A stretch of DNA of 43,570 nucleotides from Saccoglossus kowalevskii (Eukaryota; Hemichordata; Enteropneusta; Harrimaniidae), in NCBI RefSeq assembly GCF_000003605.2, contig NW_003119941.1, forward strand, positions 15,355 to 58,924. The letters are read 5' to 3'. Each line of letters begins with the position of its first letter. Position 1 is the first letter of the stretch. The position numbers and the translations under genes are program-made. Below, piece by piece: positions 22,253-35,075 of the stretch. The notes under the pieces were generated by a model. It saw only the letters and a program-made list of their open reading frames with translations. It was not told the origin of the DNA and searched no databases.

Positions 22253-25200
22253 ATGGCAGGCTTGCGAAGTTTCATCAGTCAATTCAACAGTCAAGCGCTT
22301 GCAATCATCGGCGCACTGACTGTCGGATACATCTCTCTCAAGCTACTATTATCGGTGCTACGTGGGATAAAGCTGTATGTGTTATCCCGGCCGCTGGGAT
22401 TAGCAACGAACTTAAAAAAACTAGGCGCTTGGGCAGGTAAGGACAATGCGAGGCACTGCCGGGGTCTATTGTTCTGGGCATGTAGGTCGCACGTTGTTAA
22501 CGCCGGTAAAGATAGGTCAAACGGTGAAATGCCGGTTGGAGTTTACGCCAAGTTGTGGTGCATGAAATTACTCCAACGTGCCCCTGATGCATGCAACATA
22601 GAATATTCTTCTCCCATAACTTGACTCGGAATATTTATTCATATCATTCGATTTTTAACCACGCCCTCACGTCAGACCTACATTCAGACTACTAAAGAAC
22701 AGACTAGCAACCTGGCTCAAAATGTCAGCTTCCTACTGAATATTCAATGACTTTAATCGCTTAGTTGCATGAGCATATCAATTACGAAGCGTCCACACAA
22801 AGGAATACTGTCAACACCAACACTGCCATTTAACCTTAGAGAAAGTTTGACAAATTCTCAGAAAAGTCTACTATAAATTTTCTCACTATATATTAATAAA
22901 TATCGTGGTCGAAAAATATTAAAAATGCCGTAAGTCATCCAAAAATTGGTCAATTTGAACAAAAACAATAATCGAAAGATCATAGTAAATAATCTATAGG
23001 TGACCAAAAATAGATATAATAGATCAGTCTCCATTGGCAACAGGTACATGGATGTATCAGTAACCCCATTGGAATGCAAATGACACAAGATTATATTATG
23101 GGATGTCTTGCAACCAGCCTCTGCTTCATTTCTCGCTGTATCACACTAACACTTCGTGATTTGGTACAGTCAGATATTGACGCAAAGGTTTTTAAATGAC
23201 TGGTATAGTACATTACAGTGCTATGAACAGGGCTATATATATACACACACACCGGTGTATATTTATATATATATATATACTTGGAAAGTAAGAAATGTAT
23301 GTAAACTTGGTTATTCCTTTTTAAATTTGCTAAAAAACAATGAAGTAACAGATTTGTCAGTGACATGGAATTGTTATTGCAGGAAGGCATAAATGTTTAA
23401 AAAAAAAAAAAATCTTATAATTTATGCCATAAGACTCTTGCACTTCATTCAGATCCAAAAAATACTCTTTCTTTGGCTAAGCCATTTAGTACCGGTAGTG
23501 CTCATTACCCACAAGTCTTTGCGAGTCCTTTCAGTCATTGGACAATTCACAGCTTAAGGCATTTTAAATTTATAAAACATTTATTAATATTCTTTAAAAT
23601 TACTTGTTTGTGTTAAATCTACTAATAACACTAAATATATTACTCATTGTATATTTATTCAGTCATTACTGGTGCTACAGATGGCATAGGAAAAGCATAT
23701 GCCCAGCAGGTATGTGTGATTACATTTAGTATTCTTAAAGGGGCACCTTCCAGTTAAGATTAATTTTACAACAAATTTACTTTCTGGATTAAAATAACAA
23801 TGGATAACAAAAGATAGATTAACATTGTAAACAACATAAACAATAGTGAGTGTCCCATGATTCTTTGGTGCAATCCATGGGATTGAGCGGTTCCCCTTTA
23901 AAGTACATTTTTATTCCCATTCAAAATAGATTGTGATTAACCTTTTCATAAAATACCCTGGTAGTCCCATTTATAGTCTGCACTTTCCTTCAGAATATTG
24001 GGACAAAAATAGCCAATTTTTTTTAGTAAAAACCAAAAAAATTACTCAAGTTTTGTCTGTTGGCTCCAAAATTAAGGTTCATTTTCAGAAATATTGAAGA
24101 ATATTGGAAAAAAAAAAAGTGCAAAAAAAATGTTGACGAGAAAGCCGGGTGGTGAAAATGCACATTCCACAAATGCACATTCCAACTCATCATGCAGATT
24201 ACATGAAGGGGGAAGATGGCCACTGCAATTAGTATGCTAATCCGAAACAAGCCGCTCACAACAGGGCGGGAGCTCCGGGAAATGTGCCATTTACGTTGTT
24301 TAGAGATCAAGCTGTGATTCCAAATACATTTTTACGGGGGCATGAATATGTACGCTAGCGATTACACTCATCTGGTTGGGCTTTTGATGTATAAATGTTG
24401 TTTTCGGTCGAAATTTGCCGCGACAAGTAAAAATCGTGAGTTTAAAATGGCGTCTAATGTATGCAAAATGCTTGCCAATCACAGTTTGAGTACGCTAGCA
24501 TAATAAGCATTCATTTAATTAGTGGACAGAGGCGGAGTTATTTACCCATGAGCACATAGTGCAATCCATGGGATTGAGAGGTTCCCCTTTAAGCAATCAT
24601 TTACTACTATAACAATTTGTTTTTGCAGCTTGCAGAAAAAGGAATTAATATTGTTCTTATTAGCCGCACACTTGAGAAGTTGCAGAATGTAGCACAAGAG
24701 ATTGGTGAGTTAGTGAGAACAATTATTTGTACTCAAATGCTGTATGGATTATGTGAATCTAATTTACGTTTTTCCTAACTACACCCATCTTCACCACCCA
24801 AGGTATATTAATTTAACTGTCACCTCAACATTATACCTTGGGATACCATATTCCAATTATAAACCAGTATTAGAAAAGAGACTTTGTGATGGTTTTCCTT
24901 CGCGGTCAGTTCTGTTGACCTTTTATAACTGGCTTGGCAATTGGCAAGAGATAGTGTCATAGCTTTTTGGCTCATTTTTAACAATTTAAAAATCACTGTG
25001 GATAATTTTGCTTATAGTGTGTTTATATATTTTAGTACATACATAAACCTCGCCAATTAAATATTAGTAAGAGAATTTATTATATAACATGGACTGAAGA
25101 AAGCATTGATTTCCCTTGTCATAATTAGGCATTTTTCCTATACTTGTACCTTCATACAGGAATCCTAATAAATGATTTTGCAATATTAGGGGCTGTAGGA

Positions 25201-28200
25201 TTTGTTTGCAAATATTGTATTCACTGACATTTATTTTGTGGAGTCCATATATCTTTAACTATGTAGATTGTTTTTTGCAGATTAACTTATTTGTTCTTGG
25301 ACTTGTAAATTTCCCTTTATGACTTTCGTACAATAGCAGTTTAAAAAGTATGTTATTTCCACATAGCAGTATATTGTTTCCAGCATGATTGTAATGTAAA
25401 TTTTATTCATTAATGTTGTATGTTGACTATCTTCCGGGGATATCGGTACAATCTTGAGAGCAATCTGTCAGCCCTCACTGTCAAACGCGATATTATTTCA
25501 CATGTAAAAATTGAGTACCACAAATGTACTCGCATTACATCGAAATGAACACTTTCGAATCATCTTTAGCCATGAGTGATGTAATCAAATTTATAAAAAT
25601 GTTAGTGAACATTGCTACAATCAAATATTTGATTTTTGCCCAATCTTCTACGTTTTTTCAATAATATCAGTAATTCAGTCCAGCAGTTAGAATATTTGTC
25701 AGAGAGTTATTCATTAGGGACTTCTTAAGAACCCAAATCTGGGATGTAAATCACTGTGGTATCGACGACAACGAAAAATCTGCAATAATTAATAGCCAAG
25801 GGTGTGAGGGAGTGAATTTCACCGGTATATACATGTAGAGTATGTATACAACTATGACATGATATTGGATGACAGTTATTTTAAATTTGAAATTGATTTG
25901 AGTTGTTGTTACAGGAACGTTGATTAGCACAGCCAATCAAATCATACAATTCAAGGGATGTCAAATACAGCATTTCGTAACGTGATTGGTGGGAATGTGG
26001 GCTTCGCCAAAATTGTGCACATTTGATAATGGACTACACAAAAATTCGATGTTTGACATTGCATTCTATTCATTCAAAATTAGCAGGCAATTTTTTTTTT
26101 CCATTCAAAGAAACCCAGTATAAAGTGAAAACCAAAGTAATAGCAGTTGATTTCACCAAAGGTGTGGAAATCTATGAAGAGATCGAGAAAGAGCTGAAGG
26201 GGTTGGAAATTGGTACATTGGTTAATAATGTTGGTATGTCGTACAGTTATCCTGAATACTTCCTGGAAATACCAAACGTAGAAAAGGTGAGTTTATGATG
26301 TACCCTGTTCCGTAATGAATCAAAGAATAATGTCAGTGTAATGCCTGCTTCATTGCAATTGAGAGGGCCACCCACAGAACTCACACTGGTCAGAGGGTTC
26401 TTTCACTGCTAGTATTGGGTAGACAAGACAATAGTACTGGAATTGAAATACACATACAACAAAATATCAAGTTAAAACTCCTGGTTTTAATACCTCTCAG
26501 AAACAAAGCACAGAAAAATGCAATACATAAAGTCATTAAAATAGGGATTGCCTAGGGAAGTGTGATAACTCACAGTTCCACGATGTAGAAATTGACAGCA
26601 ATCAATGGTTTCTGAAACACAACAACGAAGAAATACAGGGTCTTGCTTGCAGAGGAACGGTGTTATTCTGCTAAAAGCAGTAGATCATAGAGCAGTTCAT
26701 ACAAGTCTCACAGAACGAGGGTTGAAGCCTGTATCACTTGTCTCGCAATATCGCTGAAGCAACACACGGGTACACAGTAGAAACGATGGACCCAACTGTC
26801 CTCAGTCTAGCCTATTTATAGGCATAAATGGTCCAGGTTCAGGGACATCACCTGGGTTTCCACAGTAACCAATCAGAATGTGGTCTTGCTATAAGCTGTC
26901 TCACATACATTATGTAGGCAAGCCAGTAGATCATAAACATCCTTTGTTATGCAAATCACAAGCACACCTGGTAGATTCAAATTGTCCTTCCAGAGTTGTA
27001 AACAATTATGACCTATCAATCACCTTTATGACAGTTATCACACGGCAATGCACACTGTTTCTTCCCATAATTCCATGCACACTTCTGTTTTCAGGGTTTG
27101 AGGTAATATGACAAAAATATAGGATAAAGGATGCTGACAAAGGACAATTTGCAATTTAACTTTTTGTGTATCTGTTCATGTTTCAGTCATAAAGTTGGAA
27201 ATTGACAAGATTGAATTTCAATTACTTTTTCAATCAATTCAATTTTTTGCATGGGAAAAGTTTTTTCAAGATTTTAATAAAATTTCAAGTTTAGAATTAA
27301 GACAAAAATTGAGCTTAAGAATAAAATGCTCTTCTGATAGAGTAAAATTTGGTAAAGTGTAATTCAGTGAACATACATGGCTGTAATATTCAAATCTGTT
27401 AATTTAAGGCCAACAAAAATGTCATCTTACAAACCTCAGTTGCAAGTTCATTGCTAAAACATTTTGTGCTTTTTTCAAATTTGTGTATTTGGAGTATAAT
27501 TATTCCTTATTTTGACTAATTTATTGTTCTTTTTTTAAATATAGTTTATTCCTGATATAATAAACTGTAATACATTGGCTTGCACAATGGTAAGTATACT
27601 ATATAGCTTAGAGCAGTAGATAAGTTTTGAATATAATTTAAATAGTGGTATCGGGGAGATTCTACCTTGTTGAATTTATACATTGGTTTTTCTGGTTCCT
27701 GATCATGGCAAAATCATGGCTTTGTGCAAATAAAATTGTAACATTTTTACTCGAGAGTGCACAACTTTTTAAGGTAACAATGAAACTCAATACTTGCTTA
27801 TCTATTGTATAACATTATATTATTCAAGAAGCAGAATTTGGTACAGTACACTTGCTGTATAAATTGTTTAGTTTTCACTATTGCTGCTAGATTATGATTT
27901 AATGACATTCGTGGAAAAACAACTTTCTTAGACTCTTTCGGCCTTTAGTGGAAGTCACTGTGTCTACTTAGATCTCTAGTGAAAGTCCATTTGACTCCTT
28001 AGGACCCCAGTAAAATTTTCATTGGGAAAAGTTTGTCTTCTCAAAATTAAATCATCCGACAGTGTATGATGATTTGATGTGAATGCACATTTTATTTTTT
28101 AATTGCTAATATACAAATGTACATACTTTTTCTTTGAGTGATTCAGTTAAATTTGGCTCATTGATTTATGAAAACATGTACCTCCAAAGTATTTTAATAC

Positions 28201-31200
28201 CTTCATGTATGAAAGAAACAGACTGTAAACTCTTGAAACATTGCTGCAAGATATTATTGCAAAAGTAACTGATTCTTTCTGTGAATTCAGTTCACGGTAT
28301 ATTTTTTTTTAACCCACATTCGAGTGATGATTAGAAATTGTCATAGATCCATCTTCTCTGATTCAGAAATGATTTTTTGTTCTTTAGATGACAAAGGTTG
28401 TGTTACCAGGGATGGTTGAAAGGTGAGTGTTGCACCTAAACATAAAGTGATGCAATAACTCCATGTCACTGACAAATCTGCTACTTCATCGCTAGTCTTG
28501 TTTTTGTTTTTTTTTATCTTACATTTCTGATTCAATGTATAGTTGGATTGATTGATATTTTTTTACGTCATTGTTCATAACATTGAAATTGACATATGTT
28601 ACTGATAAATTACATGGTTGTGGTGTAATATGTGTTCTTTATGGATAAAGTGCTGCTGCAATTGTAATTGGAAATAAAAAATGATTGGTTATAACCATAT
28701 TTCTCCTATTAGTAGCACATGTGCTTTAGACGTGAATGCCAGCGGTGTGTCTATGGTCAAAATAGGTCATATTTCTATGTGCTTCTATTAGAAGTGTGCC
28801 TCTAATAGATGATATACAGTATTCCGACAATGAATAATTGCACAACCGAATGCAATAAAAGAAAGCATTACTTAAAACACTGGAGGACATGACCTATTGA
28901 AAACACATGTCTGACACATGTTAAAAAATTACTGGGAAATAAGACTAATAACGACGAACATAAATCAGATTATTAGAAAATACATTCATTAATGTTTAAA
29001 AAGAGTTGTTTATTTTATTATTGAATTCTGTTTAATTCGCATTGGTACATAAGTTAGCATATGCATTAATTTGTCTGAAAGATAATTCAATGAACAAATT
29101 GGAGGTGGGGGGGGGGGACTAAAAACTGTTTTTGCTGAATCTATTATGTGTCTCTGTGATTTACATTGTGTATTTCATAGTGTACATTCATGTATAATAT
29201 AAATGAGTTTGGTTATTTTTAGGCGTAAAGGAGCTGTTATTAATATTTCCTCTGCTTCGGGTATGCTTCCAGGACCACTCACTACTCTCTATGCTGCAAC
29301 TAAGGTATGTAAGTAGCAGTTGAACACTGTGCACAGTGCAGTGAAAGCCCCCTAATCTTTCTATTTGATATACATATGTAATAAACAATAATGGCAATCT
29401 CATAAATCTTTGTTTATAGGTTTACATGGACTTCTTTGCCAGAGCATTACAAATAGAGTATGCTTCTAAGGGGATAATTGTTCAGGTAAGGACATAGCAT
29501 TGTATGTATAAGTGTGTGCGTGTGCATGTATATATTACATACTCCATTATAAATATTCCATATTTGGTTATATTAGGGGTACATTACTTGTGGTTTGCAA
29601 GTAGCGTGACATGATACCAAAATCCTGTTTCACTCTCACTCTCGCATAAGCGTTCCCAACTCAGAACAACGCGAATGCGCATGCCCAAGATAGCTGCTCA
29701 CGATATGATGGATTATAATAACTATATTTTCTGTACATTTTTGATGTATTACATGTTTTCCCTATGGTAGTTGTAAGACGTGTTTTATTAAAAACCTTGA
29801 ACATTGATATGTCAGGTTGTAGCATCAGTCTCGCTATCTACGAGATGAGACTTGAATGGGATCTTGACATTATGTCACTATACAGAACTATGGAAGTTGC
29901 AAACCCTAAGTAATGTACCTTTGGTTATATATATTCCAGGTTTGGTTATGTATATTCCATATTTGGTTATATATATTCCATATTTGGTTATATATATTCC
30001 ATACTTGGTTTTATTCATATTCTACATTTGGTTATATATATATATTCCATGTTTGGTTATACATATTCCTTATTTGGTTATGTATATTCCATATTTGGTA
30101 CTAGTGTTATATCACAGTCTTCCATTTATAATAGTAGATTTATGTGCTCTCTTTTTTGTATGCATTGGCTTAGTACAGTGTTGTCTACCTTTTTATGTCA
30201 AAATTTCATATAATCCTATTGTAGTGTTAAGTATATATGGTGACTAGGCACGTAGCTTTGTGTTCAATTTCCATCACATGCTACTATTTTGGTATATTGG
30301 ATGAAAACAAATTCAAATGTGGAAGGCACTTAGTAACACATTTGAACACATTCGCATGTGTTCATGGGATGGTTTGCACTGCTAGCTTTATAATAACGGA
30401 AATTATTACCTGTATATTCTTAATAAAAATACAGAGAAATAGACCTGATATATAATAACTGTTACACCTTCTTCACTATGTTTATATTCTTGGATATATA
30501 TATAATTATATATTTTTGTTTACATTGCAGTCTGTGTTGCCATTTTTTGTGACAACCAAGTTGAGCAGGATTCGTCATACAAGTCTCTTCACCCCTAACC
30601 CTACCCAGTATGTGCGAAGTGCATTAGGTACAGTCGGGTTAGAACAGAGAACTAATGGTTGCTTGAGTCATTCCATTCAGGTAAGGAATTTATACAAGGA
30701 AAAAAAGCTTAAGGGCTGGCATGGTGACAACATGTCAAAAACAATCACTTCAACTCTCTAAAGCTGTGTTATGTCCTGTATTTTTTTTTTTTTGGAAGCC
30801 TTTAACCTTTTTATCACCAGTTCTCTTTTTTCATCACAAATTTACAAAATAGTCCTGTTTATAGTCTACACTTTCTTTCAGAAGATTGGGACAAAAATAG
30901 CCACAATATTTTGAGTAAAAACTGAAAATTGACTCAAACTTTCTGATCTTTCCTAACTCTCTTGTGATAATTTGAATGATTTGTTGATAATATATGCTCT
31001 TTTACTTGTTTGAAATACTGCATTAAATCATTTGCATTCTTTATTTCCATGTTGTCATTATTCATAACATACATGCATAAATTTTGTTGTAAGTTTTGAT
31101 ATAAATCAGGAAATAAAATCTGTTCAAAATAAAGTTTCAAAAATTGTAAAAAAAATTTAAATTGCTGTATTATTATTGTGTAAAAGATTTTGATAATGTT

Positions 31201-32165
31201 TATAAATTTTTAAATGTTCGCACTTTCAAGTATGAACATGGTAGGTGGCTTGATGTGCTTCAGTTTACTTATTTTGTAAATTAATTCAAAATGGCCAACT
31301 GGTGACAGATTGCATACAAAAAAACACCATTTGACCATGTCATCCAAAAAACACACCAAAAACAACATTTGACTATGCATTCCAAAAGGAAAATGCCAAA
31401 AACCAACATTAGACCATGTCCTCCAAAAAAAACACACCAAAAACAACATTTGACTATGTCATCCAAAAAAACACACCAAAAAGAACATTTGACTATGTCA
31501 TCTAAAAAAAAAAAACACCAAAAACAACATTTGACTATGCATTCCAAAAGGAAAACGCCAAAAACCAACATTAGACCATGTCATCCAAAAAAAAAAAAAA
31601 ACACCAAAAACAACATTTGACTATGTCATCCAAAAAAAAAAAAAAACACCAAAAACAACATTTGACTATGTCATCCAAAAAAACACATCAAAAAGAACAT
31701 TTGACTATGTCATCTAAAAAAAACAAAACACCAAAAACAACATTTGACTATGTCATCCAAAAAAACACACCAAAAAGAACATTTGACTGTCATCTAAAAA
31801 AAAAAAAAACACCAAAAACAACATTTGACTATGTCATCCCAAAAAAAATCACCAAAAACAACATTTGACTATGTCATCCAAAAAAAACACACACCAAAAA
31901 CCAACATTAGATCATGTCATTTGTCCTTCATTTATGCTACACTGCATAAAATTGTATTTTGCTTGCAGTGATCTAGTTCAGAGCTCACTAGTGAACTAAA
32001 GAGTTACATTCTATAAGTTTTCCTCTCTTCACCCTCCAACAGGGTTATATTAACGAGTTGGCCCCCGAGTGGTTATACTACCTTGTACAGGGCACCATGT
32101 TTCGAAATGTAAGGGCACTACATTACAAGAAAATGCAAAGAGAAGCAAAGAAAAAGGAACAATGA
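22253..32165 (+). CDS. HSD17B12-like: Gene D: HSD17B12-like very-long-chain 3-oxoacyl-CoA reductase (intact, long introns)
   Basis: Intact 327-aa short-chain dehydrogenase, predicted ER-membrane NADPH-dependent 3-oxoacyl-CoA/17-ketosteroid reductase. Exons: 22253-22436, 23663-23709, 24629-24704, 26111-26286, 27545-27589, 28388-28422, 29223-29304, 29420-29485, 30531-30680, 32043-32165; same phases as C. The ATG at 22253 (strong Kozak, AAGATGG) gives the 184-nt exon 1 of the other copies; an in-frame ATG at 22220 would add 11 residues. Motifs: hydrophobic segment ALAIIGALTVGYISLKLLLSV; TGATDGIGKAYA; LISRT; LVNNVGMSYSYPEYFL (closest to human HSD17B12 here); Asn170; Ser198 in NISSASG; Tyr211 and Lys215 in YAATK. 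The C-terminus KKEQ is a dilysine ER-retrieval signal. Of the set it looks most like the ancestral HSD17B12. Its introns are larger and carry many repeats. Confidence 0.93.
23340..23380. repeat. 40-bp interspersed repeat, copy 1
   Basis: ATGAAGTAACAGATTTGTCAGTGACATGG followed by a TTATTGCA end, in intron 1 of gene D. It occurs in inverted orientation at 28451-28489 in intron 6 with two substitutions and a 2-nt length change. Confidence 0.5.
23735..23902. mobile_element. TTAA-flanked MITE in intron 2 of gene D
   Basis: TTAA at 23735-23738 and 23899-23902 flank an element with short inverted ends, AGGGGCACC at left and GGTTCCCCT at right. The last 34 bp (GTGCAATCCATGGGATTGAG onward) recur at 24557-24595, so this family has at least a second partial copy. 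A piggyBac-type origin is suggested by TTAA. Confidence 0.55.
23962..24016. repeat. interspersed repeat shared by introns 2 and 9 of gene D, copy 1
   Basis: TTATAGTCTGCACTTTCCTTCAG and GGGACAAAAATAGCCA match 30849-30903 (TTATAGTCTACACTTTCTTTCAG, same end). Short fragment of an unidentified repeat family. Confidence 0.45.
24557..24595. repeat. second right end of the TTAA MITE family
   Basis: GTGCAATCCATGGGATTGAG, then AGGTTCCCCT and TTAA, one substitution from the right end at 23899. The matching left end is not seen, so this may be a longer or broken element filling 24120-24595, itself GC-richer than its surroundings. Confidence 0.45.
28451..28489. repeat. 40-bp interspersed repeat, inverted copy 2
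   Basis: Reverse complement of 23340-23380 with two substitutions; in intron 6 of gene D, 28 bp after exon 6. Confidence 0.5.
29920..30099. repeat. ~21-bp minisatellite (TTTGGTTATATATATTCCATA)
   Basis: Eight to nine imperfect copies of a 19-25 bp unit, mainly TTGGTTATATATATTCCATA, in intron 8 of gene D. One isolated unit lies at about 29555-29575. It makes repetitive hydrophobic open frames that are not genes. Confidence 0.9.
30849..30903. repeat. interspersed repeat shared by introns 2 and 9 of gene D, copy 2
   Basis: Partner of 23962-24016, same orientation, with a few differences. Confidence 0.45.
31320..31918. repeat. ~40-bp minisatellite, about 15 copies
   Basis: Units of 38-47 bp: ACATTTGACTATGTCATCC plus an A run and a CACCAAAAACA segment. 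A variant unit pair (GCATTCCAAAAGGAAAA then CATTAGACCATGTC) appears at least twice, so there is a higher-order structure. It lies in intron 9 of gene D. The Lys/Thr-rich and Cys/Phe-rich open frames of 80-96 codons on the two strands are produced by the repeat. Confidence 0.95.
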
Positions 32166-32264
32166 GTATCAGAGTGATATGAGAAATGAAAGATTTTTAA
32201 TTTATCTCATCACCACATACTTTCCCAATGAAAATTTTAATGCATTGTTCTGTAATTTTTTCTG

Positions 32265-32270
32265 ATTAAA
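32265..32270 (+). promoter_or_regulatory. possible polyadenylation signal of gene D
   Basis: ATTAAA variant 100 bp past the stop codon of gene D. Hexamer evidence only. Confidence 0.3.
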
Positions 32271-33142
32271 CAGATATTAGATTGCTGATTTCGCTCAAAA
32301 TATATGATGAAGATTTTTACAGTATAATTGTGATTGCCTTTATTTCATAATCAATGTGTATCTGCTTTAATCTTTTGCATCTTTCATTGACAAGATCAAT
32401 TTCACAACTAGAAATACAGATACACTCGTATTTTTTTTTTCAGTAATACATTTATGAAATTACCATGGATTAAAATGAGTTTTTTGTAAATCGTTTTGAA
32501 TATTTAACTCTTCACTATGCAACATTTTTGTATTCAAGCTTAAATTTAATTTGTTAAAATCATAATTTTATAATGATAATTTTGAGTTTGGGTATATCTA
32601 GTGATACATTTTAAGTGTCGTTGTTGTATGATGTTTTTCAGAATTTATTGTACAATTCTCATGAGAGTATGTGCAATCAATTTGTTTTACAAAAACAGTT
32701 GGCCTATAAGACGTAGACATTTGATTGTAACAAACTTGAGTTCTTCGTTACCGGTAGCTTTAAACACAGTAAACAAAAATGGCATGCACAACTCTAGTTT
32801 TAGAATGATTGATTATCTTTCCCCTTTTTCGCAATCTCTCACCAGCAAAACATCTTACTGTAGAGGGAAGGAAATGTGTCAACTGAGGAAGTTTAAATGT
32901 CATTTGATCATAGAATAAACGCATGTTGTATATTGAATATTGTGAATTATCTCTTAGTGGGTCCAAACAGTGGCATATGCAAGTAGTTATAGAAATGATA
33001 ATAAACTTGGTTCTCGAAGACTGCTTTCTTTCAGATAAAATACAGAAGCTGATTGACATTAATTAATGTTGTATTTTTGTTTAGTGATGTGAAATCTTAA
33101 TTAATGTGTAATGGTGGTTGTGTAATTAAAACAAGCAGCCTA

Positions 33143-33826
33143 TCGGCTGATATAGCTCCGCTGTTAGCTATGCACATTTCAATTAAAGAACTGAAGACAT
33201 CATTAGAAAATGAACAAGATGTATAGTATCAAAGCAATTGGACTATAGTTTTTAACAAGAAGTCGAAAATATCACTTTTTACCAAAAATGACAAAAATAT
33301 TCATCAAAATTAGAGAATTGAAGACATCATCACAAAATGAACAAATCTAAGAAAGGTCTACATGTAGTATCTATATATGTAATATCAAAGCAATTGAACT
33401 ATTGATTTTTAACAAGAAGTCGAAAATATCACTTTTTACCAAAAATTACAAAAATATTCACCAAAATTAGAGAATTGAAGATATCATTACAAAATCAACA
33501 AATCTGAGAGAGATCCACATGTAGTACCTATATATGTAATATCAAAGCAATTGGACTATTGATTTTTAACAAGAAGTCGAAAATATCACTTTTTACCAAA
33601 AATGACAAAAATATTCACCAAAATTAGAGAATTGAAGATACACTGTATCATCATGAAATGAACAAATCTGAGAGAGGTCTACCCAAGGTACATATACACC
33701 AAGTATCAAAGCATTCAGGCTTGTAGTTTTCAAGAAGAAGTCGAAAAAGTAAAACATTGACACGAACGACGACGGACAATCACTCCTATGATAAGCTCCG
33801 CTCGACAAAGTCGACAGTGGAGCTAA
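33143..33826 (+). mobile_element. Helitron-like non-autonomous element with internal tandem repeats
   Basis: The right end carries a stem (AGCTCCGCTCGAC, loop AAA, GTCGACAGTGGAGCT) followed at once by CTAA and a T. A hairpin next to CTRR inserted before T is the Helitron 3' signature. A TC preceded by A at 33142-33144 is a plausible 5' end, and the nearby AGCTCCGCTGTTAGCT echoes the 3' stem. Inside are about 3.5 tandem units of ~157 bp, each with AAAGCAATTGGACTAT, AACAAGAAGTCGAAAATATC and ACCAAAAAT words, starting at 33231, 33387, 33544 and 33708. No Rep/helicase ORF. Confidence 0.6.
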
Positions 33827-34781
33827 TAAAAAGACAACAATTCAAGGTGTGAATAGAAATGATTTGATGAGATTATACCATATTTGGTATGAAAGAAAGA
33901 ACATTGAATGTTTGTTTTCTATGGCTACAATTTAAAATTACATCCAATTCAGTAATAGAATATTTCATTCCATATTCTATATTGACAGCTTGGTTGGCTA
34001 CAAACTCAAATCAAGAAAAAACATAGCCATAATATTTATAGCAACCACTAGAATGGCGGCATAAAATTTAACACTTCTATATCACAAGTGTGTACTAATA
34101 GATGATTTTAAGTACTTCCAAGTGATCTTGTGTTATGTGCGAATGGGACGGACTGAACATCTGCCACAAAAATCTGATCATTTGATTTAGAGCTTGAATT
34201 TTTTTTATAGTTCAATGTCAAAATAACAATCTGCAGAAGACGCCGCGTTGTTAGAATACCTTTATTTTGCCTGATCAAATGTGTATATGCCACATTCTTA
34301 AGGTGAAAATAAGTGGAATTCTATGCAATGTAATCATTGCTACAATGCTATGACCTTCCAGTTTTTGTGTTCGACTTCACGCATAAGACAGGATCTCGTA
34401 GTGAAAGAAAAATTGTCCATTTCAATCTTGTATTGAGACCACTACATAATTAAGAGCTCTTGTAATTGTGATTGAGAAAGCTGGCTCAACATTTAGGTTT
34501 CTATGTAGAAAGTGTTTAGCATCCATCACAGATGACAGAGCAGTTCATATAGGTGATTGTCTGACAGTCTACTATTCTATTTTCAAATTCCCCTTGAAAA
34601 CTACCAGCTCAATACTTTTTGCTTTGATACTTTTTTTTTCATTTTTTTTTTCGTGAATATTTTTGTTAAAAAAGGCTATTTTCAACTTTTTGAGAACTAC
34701 CAGCTCAATTGCTTTTATACTTGATCTATAGATACCTTGGGTGAAGTTAAATTGACATGTTTTCATCAGCCAGAACCAAAC

Positions 34782-35075
34782 TACTGTAAAGGGCTTAATT
34801 ATTCACTGGGTTTTTGCTTATTTCGCCGACTGGAAAATGCGCTAAAGTAAAACCCAGTGTATATGTAAAATTGAGCATAGAACACATTATCTAAATGATA
34901 AAATCGTGAATTTAAAACCCACTGAATACATGTATGCCTGAAATGGTAACAATGTAACACATCAGAACCTGAATATATTTACTTCACTGTCATTTTGACT
35001 TAAAACCACCAAGCAATTGTCATTGAATTTATTCAGCGAAATTTAAACCCAGCGAAAATTAGTCATTTTACAGTA
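34782..35075. mobile_element. TA-flanked MITE, copy 2 (inverse of 7644-7858)
   Basis: Runs TA-CTGTAAAGGG ... TCATTTTACAG-TA. Shared blocks with copy 1 in reverse orientation include ATTATTCACTGGGTTTT, the CGCATTTTCCAGTC region and the AGATAATGTGTTCTAT region. It carries an extra ~90 bp (around 34950-35030) that copy 1 lacks. Confidence 0.6.

Noticed and set aside
22837-23400. Overlapping open frames of 76-99 codons in intron 1 of gene D
   Set aside because: They overlap on both strands around a TA/CA-rich stretch and lie in an intron; no family resemblance.
29852-30247. 131-codon hydrophobic open frame
   Set aside because: Largely a translation of the 21-bp minisatellite in intron 8 of gene D.
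31281-31868. Long Lys/Thr/Pro-rich and Cys/Phe-rich open frames on both strands
   Set aside because: They are produced by the ~40-bp minisatellite, repeat with its period and have no unique sequence.
31320-31918. Regular repeats resembling a CRISPR array
   Set aside because: The repeats are contiguous and imperfect with no unique spacers, in an animal gene intron; it is a minisatellite.
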